From Zygaena filipendulae (taxonomy: Eukaryota; Arthropoda; Insecta; Lepidoptera; Zygaenidae), in NCBI GenBank assembly GCA_907165275.2, contig OU015672.1, positions 4,756,501-4,820,500 of the forward strand: DNA of 64,000 nt, in the 5' to 3' direction. A model generated the notes under the pieces. That model had not been told where the DNA came from. It ran no database searches and was given only the letters and a program-made list of their open reading frames with translations. The position numbers and the translations under genes are program-made. Positions 44,337-55,011 of this stretch are shown here, piece by piece. The first letter of the stretch is position 1; every line of letters starts with the position of its first letter.

Positions 44337-44523
44337 TTGACGCTTGTTAATTTCCGAGTTTCCGCAGGACTCTAAGAATAAAAAGTACCCTATGTCCTTC
44401 TGTGTATCCTTGACAACGTGGACATGCAAAATTTTATGATAGATACCTATAATTAATCGGTTAAAATCGGTCGTGAAAGCGTACAAACAAACTCACGTTG
44501 GCATTCATAATATTAGTTAGGAT
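44337..44523 (-). mobile_element. Helitron-like element, 3' hairpin lost
   Basis: AATTTCCGAGTTTCCGCAGG, AGTACCCTATGTCCTTCTG, CGTGAAAGCG then TACAAACAAACTCACG, and CATAATATTAGTTAGGA at the 5' end. Confidence 0.65.
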
Positions 44524-44836
44524 ATACTCACGTATAAATTACGTACGAGTATTCACTAATTAGTCGTCAAAAAGGAGTACCTATCTCGAATTTTCCTATA
44601 ACATATCCTGTTGTTTTGAATACAGGTAAATAAACTTGTTGAACAAAATGATCTGTTGGTTGGTTAGGTATAGTGATATCTCATTTATATGCTAAACAAT
44701 GAGCAGATGTCAATCAATACAGCGGCGGGTCACCGACGACGCCGGGAGCTCAGGTAAACATGCGCAAGCTCAGAGAATAGGTATACGGTGGCAAAAGCAC
44801 AGAAGGGCATTCGCTCATCGTGAATTACCTACAAAT
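44524..44836. other. Intergenic; nothing recognised
   Basis: Small CpG patch at 44720-44760; otherwise nothing. Confidence 0.3.
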
Positions 44837-45007
44837 TCTTACTAATATTTTAATGCGAAAGTGAGTTTGTTTGTTACGCTTCGCGCTTTCACGCCTATAC
44901 GGCTCACCGGATCATCATGAAATTTTGCATACACGTTCTCAGGGATACAGAGAAGGACATTTTGGAACTCCGAAATTACCGCGGGTGAAATCGCTGAGAA
45001 CAGCTCG
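44837..45007 (+). mobile_element. Helitron-like element, internally deleted
   Basis: TCTTACTAATATTTTAATGC start; GAGAAGGACATTTTGGAACTC skips the usual GGGTACTTTTTATCC block; GCGGGTGAAATCGCTGAGAA, then CAGCTCG end. Confidence 0.7.
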
Positions 45008-45044
45008 TTATAGCATAAAACTATGTCTTCACAACAATAAGCCA

Positions 45045-45325
45045 GTTCACTAAAGTACATTAAAAATATTGGACATGATTGTTTTTTCTTTTTTAAGTAG
45101 GTACCTAACTTAATGAGTCAAAGTGTCGCGTAACGTCAAGTCTTGCTACAGCTTATAGTTATGACGTCATGAGCTCGTAAACTTTACCTATAAGTATTTT
45201 TAATTAGGTAATTTGCAAAAGTAAATGACATTAATAATTTATTTCTTCATTATCTATAATCTAACTGACGGACTTGTACCTAAATGCATAGAATTAGGAT
45301 TTTCATACTCCGGACACAGGGTCTA
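45045..45325 (-). mobile_element. MITE family B, diverged
   Basis: AAAATATTGGACATGATTG, CGTAACGTCAAG, TGACGTCA at 45162-45169, CTATAATCTAACTGACGGAC. GGATTTTCATACTCCGGACA beyond it matches the outer flank of the 26570 copy, showing the element extends past the first inverted repeat. Confidence 0.6.
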
Positions 45326-45327
45326 AA

Positions 45328-45534
45328 TCCCTACTAATACTATAAATGCGAAAGTAACTTTGTCTATCTGTCTGTCTGTTACGCTTTCACACCTTAACGG
45401 CTCAACCGATCATCATGAAATTTTGTACACTGCACGTTCTCAGAAATTCAGTGAAGGACATAGGGTATTTTTTATTCCGGAATTTCCGCGGGAACTCCGA
45501 AATTTCCACAGGTGAAACCGCGGGGAACAGCTAG
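45328..45534 (+). mobile_element. Helitron-like element, intact termini (reference copy)
   Basis: Inserted between A (45327) and T (45535), as Helitrons require. 5' end TCCCTACTAATACTATAAAT; body CTGTCTGTTACGCTTTCAC, AACCGATCATCATGAAATTT, GGACATAGGGTATTTTTTA, TTCCGCGGGAACTCCGAAAT. The 3' end is GGTGAAACCGCGGGGAACAG, then CTAG. It is 207 bp with no coding capacity, so it depends on an autonomous Helitron elsewhere. Confidence 0.85.
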
Positions 45535-46083
45535 TAACATGATAAATTAAGAAAAATCTATTAAATTATAAAAAAAAAACAAAGATCATTTCTTTCGAGA
45601 CCATTTTTAGGCATTTTTAAGTAAATTAAAAGTAACCTTTATTCCGTTCTGTAATTCCGTAATCTTTTACAAAAATCCAGCGGACGACGGGTCAAAGAGG
45701 TGTCTCAGCGGTCCACAACCAACATGAATATTTATTCTGTTTTATGTTAATTATATTCAACTTCATTCCGCCGTTTTTTTTTATCAAGTCTCCATTTCTG
45801 GCCGTGGAAAATTTTTACGGTGACAATATCTGTTTATCCCGTTTTTAAAAAAAAACAAGACGAGTACTGTAAAAACATGTTTAAAATAGATATTTACTAT
45901 GTATAGTTTTTTCATATTATTACCCACGTCAATTTCAAGACTCCCTCGGAAACTAGTGGTAATGGAGTTTCCTATAAGTGCGAAATAATTGATTTTTAGA
46001 ATCGAATCACTAGGTAGTTGAAATATAACACCTAACTCGTACTTATTAACTCGTAGTATAGATCTGGGGGCACGGCATCGACT
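45535..46083. other. Intergenic; nothing recognised
   Basis: A 115-codon minus-strand frame (45784-46131) overlaps repeat D and has no domain. Confidence 0.35.
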
Positions 46084-46390
46084 TCCGAATCGATCGCACC
46101 ATGTTTCAATATATAGGCTATATTTTTTCATATTTATCAGCCCATGTCTGAATTATTTATAATACTATATTTGGCGCGTACGCCGCCCGTATTAGCAAAA
46201 AAATCGATTCAGTCATTGACACGTATGCGCGGGCGTAGCGCTTGAAATTTCCTAGATAGATCACCTCCAAACTAATGTTGAATAACTTTTAAACTATTAA
46301 TTTTTTTGACATAATTTATATTTTAATCATTTTACTGTTTATTTTTTTAAATGTATTTAAATGGGGTATATCAGGTTTTTGGTTAATTCA
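46084..46390 (+). repeat. Dispersed repeat D, copy 2
   Basis: Second member of the family at 35205. The CpG words GCGCGTACGCCGCCCG and GCGCGGGCGTAGCGCTTG are conserved while the AT-rich spacers differ by small indels. Confidence 0.65.
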
Positions 46391-46769
46391 TTAACACGTT
46401 ATTTAATAATATTGTAGGTATATTTGTGGATAAATAAATGAATAATAATAATAATCAATTAAAAAAAGCATCTGGTTCTGATCCATCCATCCATCCATCT
46501 GATAAATAAAGCAAAGATTTCAATAAGCATGTGTGCTCATGAGTAAAATTAACATACGTTAGTACTTCGGTGAGCTTTGTAGTTCGTGTTTGGGGAAAAT
46601 TTTCATACCTGTCATACATAACGTGACTGTTAGTAGGTAATAGTGGTATAATCCAGTCACCAGTTAACTCATCGATAGATAGTGAGGCGTGTGACCGAAT
46701 GAGTAATAAAATTGAATGAATGAAACATTCGGGAAACGATTAATAACTTTTGTCATTACTAACAAATAT
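46391..46769. other. Intergenic; microsatellites
   Basis: (AAT)n at 46440-46455 and (ATCC)n at 46480-46498. No gene. Confidence 0.35.
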
Positions 46770-46923
46770 TAAAGCTACGCTTTCTCGCTCAACCGATCGT
46801 GATGAAATTTTGCGTAAACTCTATCAGGAGCACAGAGAAAAAAGATAAGATCTACCTACTTTTTTCCCGGCATTGACGCAGAACTACGAAATTAACGCGA
46901 GTGAAACCGCTGGGAGCGGCTAG
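46770..46923 (+). mobile_element. Helitron-like element, 5' truncated
   Basis: TCAACCGATCGTGATGAAAT, TTAACGCGAGTGAAACCGCT, then GGGAGCGGCTAG. The 5' TC end is absent. Confidence 0.65.
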
Positions 46924-47164
46924 TATCAAAATAAACGTCATCCAAAAAGAATCAACTAAAAACAGTAAAAAATATACAAAAAAAATTATTAACTAAGGCC
47001 TAAGCCGCACTGAGTCAGTGGACTCTAGCGTTAAGAGTTATATAAACACGCATATTCCAGTCAGAGAAATATGTACCATATCAATGTGATTAACATACAA
47101 TAGTTACAATCAAAATATGCGATGGAACTCTGTTAGTTGCGTATGTTTTAGAAATTCAGCCACC

Positions 47165-47350
47165 GAGACACATTCTACGCCTCGTCCGTCGGCTGGTCGG
47201 TGGCCGAAAATAGTTATCCTCTAAAGAAAAGTGCACGCATTACGCATGCGCCGCGGCGCGCCTCGGGATGCGTACGCGCAGCCATCCGCTCGCTTTCGCG
47301 GGCGTCTTTTGGTTACGCCGCGCTGTGGTCCGCAAGCGTCTTGGTAGGTA
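47165..47350. promoter_or_regulatory. CpG-rich block with NRF-1-like site
   Basis: TACGCATGCGCCGCGGCGCG (47239 on) has a strong NRF-1-like core, followed by GTACGCGCAGCCATCCGCTC. The contrast with AT-rich flanks suggests an unmethylated promoter or enhancer. A 62-codon frame across it (47200-47388) is not recognised. Confidence 0.35.
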
Positions 47351-47401
47351 CCTACCTACCTGCACGTTCGAATCCCAATTTGCAATAGGTATTAACAAAC
47401 T

Positions 47402-48010
47402 ATAGCTGTTCCCTGCGGTAATTTCGAAGTTCCCGCGGGAATTCCAAGATAAACTATAACTATAAACCTTCCTCTGGAATATATTGGTGAAAACCGCACA
47501 AAAATCCGTTCATTACTTCATCGCAAACAGACAGACAGACAGATGCAGCCGAGAGCTTTGCTATATAATCTAATATATAAAATTCTCGTGTCACAATGTT
47601 CGTTCCTATACTCCTCCGAAACGGCTTGACCGATTCTCATGAAATTTTTATGCATATTCAGTAAACCTGAGAATCGGCTTCTATCTATTTATCAGCCCCC
47701 TAAAGGGAGTTCCTGCGGGAATTCCGAAACTCGCGCGGGTGAAACCGCGCGGGACAGCTAGTAATAATGTAAATACGACTTGTCCTGCTCGATTTCAACC
47801 GCCATAATTTCGGAGCTCCCGCGAAATTGTTCCATACAAACTTTGCAACCCCTTTTCACCCACTTAGGAGTTTAATTTTCCAAAATTCTTTCTTATCGGA
47901 TGCCTACGTCATACAAAGAACACACCCTCCAAGTTTCAGGTCTCTACGATCACCGGTTTAGGTAGGCCGTGCTTTGATCCGTCCGTCAGTCATTCAGGAC
48001 AAAGCATTTG
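47402..48010. mobile_element. Run of three Helitron-like elements
   Basis: 47402-47570 minus (TAGCTGTTCCCTGCGG, GACAGACAGACAGATGCAGC). 47571-47761 plus (TCTAATATATAAAATTCTCG ... GCGGGTGAAACCGCGCGGGA, then CAGCTAG). 47780-48010 minus-like (GATTTCAACCGCCATAATTT, AAGTTTCAGGTCTCTACGAT). The three belong to different subfamilies, so they are independent insertions. Confidence 0.65.
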
Positions 48011-48048
48011 ATATTGTTACCTATAGATGTAAGGATTTTTACCTCTCA

Positions 48049-48284
48049 CCGCCGCACTCAGAGTCGACTTTAATGATTACTTAGTTAAGTATAGATTTTT
48101 AAACAAAACTGCCGCAATCAGACAAGTTTAATAAATTAATGTTAATTGGCATTTAACTAATTAAGTTACATCTCATTAAAAGCCAATTAACGTTAATTTA
48201 CTGAACGTCTCTAATTGCGGCAGTTTTGTTTTAAAAATCTATACTTAACTAAGTAATCATTAAAGTCGACTCTGAGTGCGGCGG
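48049..48284. mobile_element. MITE family A, complete
   Basis: 236 bp, near-identical to 38785-39021 in both arms, with differences mainly in the central 60 bp. Flanked by TCA (48046-48048 and 48285-48287), a TNA variant of the TTA duplication. Confidence 0.85.
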
Positions 48285-49093
48285 TCAGTTTCACAACTGC
48301 TAAATGGATTCACATTGAATTTGATATTACCTACTTACATTAGGTATGTTATACTTTACGTTCTGAAATAAGAAAGAGAAAATTAAATACATAGAATACT
48401 TTTAATTCCGAAAAACTATTCCGAGGAAATTCTGTAACCCGCAGAAAAGAGTATGTAGACTTTTAGAATATCAGGCAAGTATCATAAGTACGTATTTAAG
48501 TGCTCAATATAAATCAATATCATTGAATAGGTCAGTGACGTGAATGCAATGCGAAATCAAGACGGCCACCATATTTCTTTTCTTGCTGCATTGTATGCAC
48601 AGATGTCCGAGTGTATTGTACTTGGATTCATTGGAAAAAGGTAGATACACTTTAGACAATACGGAAAATTTTTGTTTGTCTACCTTTTCATCTAACACCA
48701 GATTGTTAGTATAATTTCTACGAGGGTATCGTCTGTTATTGTTTAGTTTATACACTGATATATTCACCTCAGTTGGACACCGTGGTTGAGTGACTATACC
48801 AATATCATGCAATACACTGGTCCTATACCACCATCATCATACCATCTTTATAAATCTTATTAGATAGAATATAGATAACCTTAAATTGAAATTTTGTCCA
48901 CTGGAATTTCAAATTTTCGTGAAAGAGGTAATCCCAATCGTAGTTATGTAGATATTTTACTATTTTTTTATAAACCCACAAACCTCTTTCATGGTTTCCA
49001 CTTTTTCTGATACCTACTCCAAAAAGTAATTAGCATACCTACGGTAAACGGTGTGATTCGTACATCGATCGAATGATCGAGTATATTCGCTTG
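48285..49093. other. Intergenic; no gene seen
   Basis: A 102-codon minus-strand frame (48504-48812) has Cys pairs (C..C) but no recognisable domain. Confidence 0.3.
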
Positions 49094-49253
49094 CCCCCTA
49101 AGCCAAGTTGACAGTCTATCGTTGTCGCTAGAGAAATCTTTAGGGACGTACCGTCATGTCATGTGATGACGTAGAGTCGTCCAATCAAAAGCTCAATTTT
49201 TCATGACCACGTGACATGACGATTATATAAGTAGACTGTCAATTGGCTAAGGG
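49094..49253. mobile_element. MITE family C, complete
   Basis: CCCCCTAAGCCAAGTTGACA, then GTCTA at the left is inverted at the right as TAGACTGTCAATTGGCTAAG, then GGAGG. Inside are CATGTGATGACG, GTCCAATCAAAAGC and GACCACGTGACATGACG, shared with 19195. 160 bp, non-coding. Confidence 0.65.
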
Positions 49254-49879
49254 AGGCGTCACAGTCTTTTGCAAGAAGTGAGCCACAGCTCGCGCCGCTG
49301 ATAGTTGTGGCCAACTTCGTATGTAGTCTACCATTTGTTTTTGCCGCCGCCGCCGCCGCCACCGCCGCCGCAAAGACTATAAGGGGGCTGGTTTCCTTGC
49401 AATATCTTCCTTCACCGCGCTGTTGCACCTGCGGTTGATTTGATTCGTAGGTACATTAATCAAAATTACTTCGACCTGGGAATGCCTGGGAAATGGCGAG
49501 CATTCTGCCCATTGTACTGCGTCTCAAGTTTAATTAAAATGCAACAAATTTATAAGGATAATATTATGTTTTTCATTCGCTGTTAGTTATGTAATACAAT
49601 GTAATAGTCAATCATTCGGTAGTGTACAAACACATTAAGATGGTTACCTTTATATGTTATAATCGATTTCCTTCCCGTTAGTATGAAATAAATGATGCAA
49701 AAGCTAAACTGTTATTATGGGACTATAACTCACACCGCATTAGGAATGTTTACAATATTCGCGTTAGGAAAACAGGACAATGGGAGACATTAATAGTTAG
49801 AGTAAACATATAGATTTTTGAACGGATCAGCTGCTGTCAATCCAATCGGGTCGTTTTTGAACGATTTCACCAAAACAAT
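49254..49879. other. Intergenic with GCC repeat
   Basis: A (GCC)n trinucleotide tract at 49343-49371 (minus frame poly-Ala). No exon supported around it. Confidence 0.4.
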
Positions 49880-50106
49880 GGTGGTGGTAGGGCGTTCTCT
49901 AGAGCTACCACCTTCAAGTTGCAAATCTGTCGCCAAGCACCTAACGGTGTGTTCGGGCAGCCCCACTTGAAAGCCAGTTCCCATCCCCATTCCAGGTCGG
50001 CAACGCACCTGCATGCCTTCTGGTGTTGCAGATGTCCATGGGCGGCCGTAATCACTTACCATCAGGTGTACCACTTGCCCGTTTGCCCCCTATGACATAA
50101 AAAAAA
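49880..50106 (+). mobile_element. Non-LTR retroposon 3' end
   Basis: GGTCGGCAACGCACCTGCAT, TGGTGTTGCAGATGTCCATG, CACTTACCATCAGGTGTACC and CGTTTGCCCCCTATGACAT, then an A run. This terminal sequence is one I recall as very common in Lepidoptera. The same end is inserted at 25954-26013 in the Helitron copy. Open frames on the minus strand here are antisense artefacts. Confidence 0.7.
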
Positions 50107-50439
50107 CGTCACTTTCCGATTGTGCTGTCGTAAATCGTACGTAAGCGACCATAAGATTTATGTGGTGGCCTATGACTCGAATTTTCGGCCGTTAATGTCC
50201 CTCACATAAGAGCGGAGATTTTTTGCGGCTGTTATTCAATTAGTAAGACACTGACCTTGTGCCTCATTGCGCGGGTGCAGCTACGCAGTGAAAGCTCGGC
50301 GTGGCTTACCCTTACAGCGCTTCTTCTCTGGCTTTGCCTCCTCTTAATATATTATTAATTAATATTTATTATAATTATAATTCACAATATATAATTTTCT
50401 AAATAAGAGTTGAATTATTTATTTATTTATTTATTTATA

Positions 50440-50545
50440 GCCTTAGACAGATTTCTCTGTGTGCCCTTTGGCAAAGGCCTCCTCCAACCTTCTCCATTTC
50501 ATTTTATCTTGGGCTATCCTTGTCCAAGGACAAGGATAGCCCAAG
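50440..50545. repeat. Repeat fragment ending in an 18-bp perfect hairpin
   Basis: After an (ATTT)n run, TTGGCAAAGGCCTCCTCCAA, then CCTTCTCCATTTC resembles a dispersed repeat. It ends in CTTGGGCTATCCTTGTCC / GGACAAGGATAGCCCAAG around AA (50508-50545), with no mismatches. Confidence 0.55.
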
Positions 50546-50845
50546 AGTTGAATAGTCACCTTTAAAATAATCAGCGCGATACGAAATATGCTTAAAATAA
50601 TAATTTAAAATTTGACGTTTAAACGTTTGGTTTTGTTGTGGTAATGTCGTTATAAAATAGCGCGATCGGCCTACAGATTGCCAACACTGCCTGATATGAC
50701 ACTCGTTCAATTTCGGTCGTACTTTAATCAAAATTACCTTCTAAATTAGAGTTGAATTTGTTTTCTATTTAAAATAATTAGCACGATATGTGTATGCTTA
50801 AAATAAAAATTTCATATTTCATATTTGAAAGTTTCACGTCGTTCA
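50546..50845 (+). repeat. Local direct duplication
   Basis: AGAGTTGAATAGTCACC... TTTAAAATAATCAGCGCGAT, then ATGCTTAAAATAATAATTT near 50543-50615 recurs diverged near 50748-50820 (AGAGTTGAATTTG, AAATAATTAGCACGATATG). Period about 205 bp. Non-coding. Confidence 0.5.
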
Positions 50846-51369
50846 AAAATAGCACGGCTTCCTTATTCCTATGGTGATTAACTTACGATAGCAAATAATT
50901 TTTCACTTGTTTTAATCCTAACAAGAAGTATTAATGTGAAAACAAAAAACCGATGATAAAGGTCTCCGCAAATAAGCCCCCGTTGTGACGCCCGAACGGC
51001 TTAACGCGAGTATGCCAGTCCCGGAATATGTGAGGATACCCTTAGTATCTAAAGTAAGGTTCCACTAAGGCTTAATGGAAGTGGTACAGTTTTGTGTTAG
51101 CAAAATCGACCTTCTGCCTGTACTTACTGTGTGGTTATGTGGTCCGTTCTAATAAACAAATAAATATGCGTATGATATGAACTAATCTATTAAAAAAATC
51201 TAGTAAATATACATTTAATTGAGTTATATTTGGTATTAGATAACGTCAATGTCAATGATTAAACTTTCACAATAACTACCGATTTCGAGGTAACACCGCG
51301 AGCTATTGCAAGCTGTAATGAAAATGTTCGGTTTGACATCAAAGATATTGAAAGAGATTATTAGAAAAA
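50846..51369. other. Intergenic; nothing recognised
   Basis: 50958-51060 may be a remnant of the 37663 MITE. Otherwise AT-rich. Confidence 0.3.
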
Positions 51370-51620
51370 AAAACGGGCAAAAAATCAAGTTTGTTGTATG
51401 GGAGCCCCCTTAAATATGTATTTTATTCTGTTTTTTAGTATTCGTTGTTTTAGCGGCAACAGAAATACATCATAATTATGTGAAAATTTCAACACTTACT
51501 ATCACAGTTAATGAGATACAGCCTAGTGACAGACGTACAGACGGACGGACGGACGGACGCACAAACAGCGAAGTCTTAGTAATAGGATCCCGTTGTTACC
51601 CTTTGAGTACGGAACTCTAA
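51370..51620 (+). mobile_element. Retroposon-like repeat H, longer copy
   Basis: GTATGGGAGCCCCCTTAAAT, CATAATTATGTGAAAATTTC, CAGACGTACAGACGG, then a (GGAC)n run, GCGAAGTCTTAGTAATAGGA, CCCTTTGAGTACGGAACTCT and an A run. About 35 bp longer in the middle than 13736-13952. Confidence 0.6.
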
Positions 51621-51678
51621 AAAAACTGCCAGCAATTATAGATTTATTAAAGTTTCACATTTTTATCAAAGTCATGTA

Positions 51679-51876
51679 TCCTCACTATTAAAAATGCGAA
51701 TGTGAGTTTATTTGTATTTGTTTGTGACGTTTTCACGTCTTAACTACTCAACCGATCATCATGAAATTTGCATCCACGTTATCAGGGGTACAGAAAAGAA
51801 CGAAGGGTACTTTTTATGCCGGAATTCCCGCGAAAACTCCGCAATGAACGCGGCTGAAACCGCGGGAAACAGCTAC
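51679..51876 (+). mobile_element. Helitron-like element
   Basis: A|TCCTCACTATTAAAAATGCG start; GATCATCATGAAATTTGC; GTACTTTTTATGCCGG; CGGCTGAAACCGCGGGAAAC, then AGCTAC (last base changed). Confidence 0.7.
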
Positions 51877-52494
51877 TTTTTTTTTTAATTAGCTGCGACC
51901 ATGGCTGCGACACGTATCTATACCGTGACGAATTCGTCATAGCTGTGTGCACGTGGCCGTTAACTATGAATGTAGTAGCAAGGTCTACGCACAGCGTACT
52001 ATAACGCAACATTATAATTTTTAATAAACATACTTTTAACATACGCTCATCTCGCGCTCTGCATCTTTTGCGAAATTATGCATGATTTGAAATGCTTTTA
52101 TCCAGGCAACTGTTACGTTGTTGGAAAATAATTTTACTTTTTGTGCAATACGTTGGATGCACGAATGTAGGTGCTCTGTTGTGATTGCAAATGGATTGGC
52201 TAAACTTTACTTTTTGTTTGGTAATATTGCCTGCTGTTATTTACTGTGTTACATCGGAATTTTTGGCGTAACTTTGCTACAGGCTGCCCAGTGTCCATAT
52301 GACACGTGTCATATTATAGATAAGTATTATGTGTATGCCATACATATTATGTACAGTAGCCAGTAGGTACCTGCATATACTTATATAGCTACTATGTAAT
52401 TTTCAACGAGGAATATGTTCCAGCTCTAGATTTTTTTAACATCTACAGGCAGAAGTTTTCGATCATATAATAATCTAATTTAAGTTTTCTCTCA

Positions 52495-52672
52495 TCGCTC
52501 ACATCCGTGACGCCACATGCGGCACCAGCGGAAGATCAGCGTCGGGCCCCCCGGTTCCCGACTTATGCCGAGCTGGTTGCCTTTTTGTTGCGACACGCTG
52601 GTTGTGCTTCTTTTTTTTATTGCATCTTAACGGTTGTCGTAACGAATAAAGTTTATTTCATTTTATTTCATG
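52495..52672 (+). mobile_element. LINE-type 3' end fragment
   Basis: GCCACATGCGGCACCAGCGG, CGGGCCCCCCGGTTCCCGAC, TTGTTGCGACACGCTGGTTG and GTCGTAACGAATAAAGTTTA end in a TTTCATTTTATTTCAT tail. The style (GC-rich body, AATAAA, short repeats) fits a 5'-truncated non-LTR retrotransposon 3' UTR. Confidence 0.5.
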
Positions 52673-54290
52673 TCATCACCAATTCCTACCTAAAGTAGGT
52701 TTGCAAATTTGTATTAATGAAATTGTAACTTAATTATTTGTATACTAGTGGATCAATCTTCCTAGATTTCTTCAACAAACCAACGCTATAGTTATAAATG
52801 CATAAGAAATAGTTTTTTTTTTTGTAAAATTTTGGCACCAAATTTGACACCCCTAAAATCGACCGCCCTCGGCTCCAACCTATTCAGCCTGCTGGTTTAA
52901 CTCCGCCACTGCGTACCTGGTTAACTTACTTTTATACATTTACTACTCTGAGCTTATACTTACGAAGCTATTGATATTATGAACTTGGTTTTGTTTGAAA
53001 CAAGTCGATGCAGTGTGATAGTGTGATAGTGTCGAACATTATTTCTGTATTAATATTGTTATTGAAATGTTTTTCTCAGTTGCACGCAGCGCGGAGAGAG
53101 GTCATCGACTCATCGGAACAATATTGACATAGGCAAGAGCGGTCGATTTTATCGGCGCATACAAATATCGTGCTCAAATACAAGCTAGCTGATATTGGGA
53201 TGCGCATACACCTCTCCACAGACCTTATCACCCCAAATCCTAAAAGGGGAACGAATTTTATTAATTTGTTTCGGAAGTGTAACGTTAACGTTGATTTTAA
53301 TATTTGGTGGAACATTTTTGAAACAGAGCACTATAGTTATGTATGGTTATAGTGAGTGGTTCTATGACCTCCGACACCTCCGACTAGCCCTTGTTCTAAA
53401 TTAACACTGAAATAAGCTGGAAATTTCTTCAATTCATATTTCTCATCTTTTTATAGAGTTCTATTCTACTATCTCAATAATGACTATACTTGAATGCATA
53501 CTGAAATGAACACAACAGTAAAAATAAATGTTTTTTTTTTTTTTTTTTATAAAAACAGGGAAGCGAAGCGCGGACAAACATCACGTTTTATTCTCAAATG
53601 AAAGTGAAAGAAAATATACAACAATATTATTATGACCGAATGCATCATTTTCATCACGCGAACAACATGGCGGAAGAATTGGCGCGAAATAGAATCTTAA
53701 CTTTTTTCTTACTCGTTAACGCTAGACATTTCTACCGGCCAGTGTCAGTTACCGTTGAGAATGCTGAAAAAAAAAATAATATCATGCTTTTCACTGTTTA
53801 TACCCTTTCATTTTTGTTTCCACTTAGGTAACTTACTGTAAATAATAATAATGGAAAAGTTAACTTTTTATCTTTAAAAGTGTTCTTTAACAAAGAGTAT
53901 ATTTAAAAGTTTGATACAGGCAATTTAAAGATTGTAAGACATTGTCTTTCTGTATTAGTCACGCAAGATCTCGGACGGCGTGTGCCGGCAATTCTATTGT
54001 GCTGTAATTAATTAGAAGTAAGCGAGACATGGATAAAGTCGTTTACACCAGGAATTGGCGGTAAATCTGTTGCAGTTGATGTAGTGCGATCTTTAACTAC
54101 CTATTATGTACTAATGATAAGAAATTGTTTTTTTTTTATTCAAATTCTTTAAGGTTGTGTCTAATAGTCTCCTTCCGGAAGGGTTGTATATCTATACTGA
54201 GGTAAGTACATATAATATTATATACTACCTACAGTTCAGATATAATATTTATTTGCCAACGTCGCCGACAGTTAGAATGCATGCCACACG
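52673..54290. other. Intergenic; no gene seen
   Basis: 52835-52920 (ACCGCCCTCGGCTCCAACC) looks like a repeat fragment. A T18 run sits at 53531-53549. Frames of 60-79 codons at 53076-53404 occur on both strands; none has a recognisable domain. Confidence 0.35.
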
Positions 54291-54535
54291 TATATGGACG
54301 CAGATAAGCAATAACATGTTAACCCACAAAATTAAGTTATTGATACAGAACGCTTTATTGCGAGCTAGAAAAGTTTTTTAATTATGTGTTTACCTTATTA
54401 CATTGTTTAAATATGTAACAATATGTTGAACATAAAAAAATGATGACACAAAATGGCGCTATAGTTTTAAAACACGATTTACTCAAAATTTCTCCACTGT
54501 GGGTTAACACATTATTGCTTATCTATGTCCATATA
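54291..54535. mobile_element. TA-flanked MITE, copy 2 (complete)
   Basis: TATGGACGCAGATAAGCAAT, then AACATGTTAACCCACA against TGTGGGTTAACACATTATTG, then CTTATCTATGTCCATA. The two arms are cleaner than in the 42289 copy. Internal AAAATGGCGCTATAG is conserved. Confidence 0.8.
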
Positions 54536-55011
54536 AAAAGAAATGGAAAAATATTAACGTAAAATCTATAGTTAGATAAGTAGGTACCTACCGGCATACA
54601 ATACATATAATAAAACTGTATAGACTTTGTGGAAATAATTTAAAAAATATCTATAGTTGTTAAAAGATAAATAAAAATGTTTGGCACTTTGTCGGTTTGT
54701 TTGAATGCGCATCACCACGATTTTTTACCTAATGAAACCTGTAGGTAGGTTACACAGGTAAATCATGTCTCGACATGCGACATTGTTTCAACCTATCATT
54801 AGGAATACTTTTCACCCAAATGATGGTTGATTGAGAATGGTTGAATTTTTAATTTTTATTTTATTTTATTTTATTTGGGAAAACAAACAATCGTACATTA
54901 TATACTACAACTCGATATACAGTATAACTATAAGTAAATGTACAATCCACTACGTTTCCACAAGTTACTATAGCTTAATATTAGATACATTTTGCTAAAA
55001 TTGGGTATTCT
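54536..55011. other. Intergenic; possible minus-strand retroposon tail
   Basis: 54850-54885 is a (TTTTA)n run followed by TTGGGAAAACAAACAATCG. On the minus strand this reads as the 3' end and tail of a non-LTR element, conceivably that of the LINE at 55668-56600. Confidence 0.35.

Noticed and set aside
49790..50074. Minus-strand protein of 94 codons
   Set aside because: It is antisense to a recognised retroposon 3' end that finishes with an A run on the plus strand.
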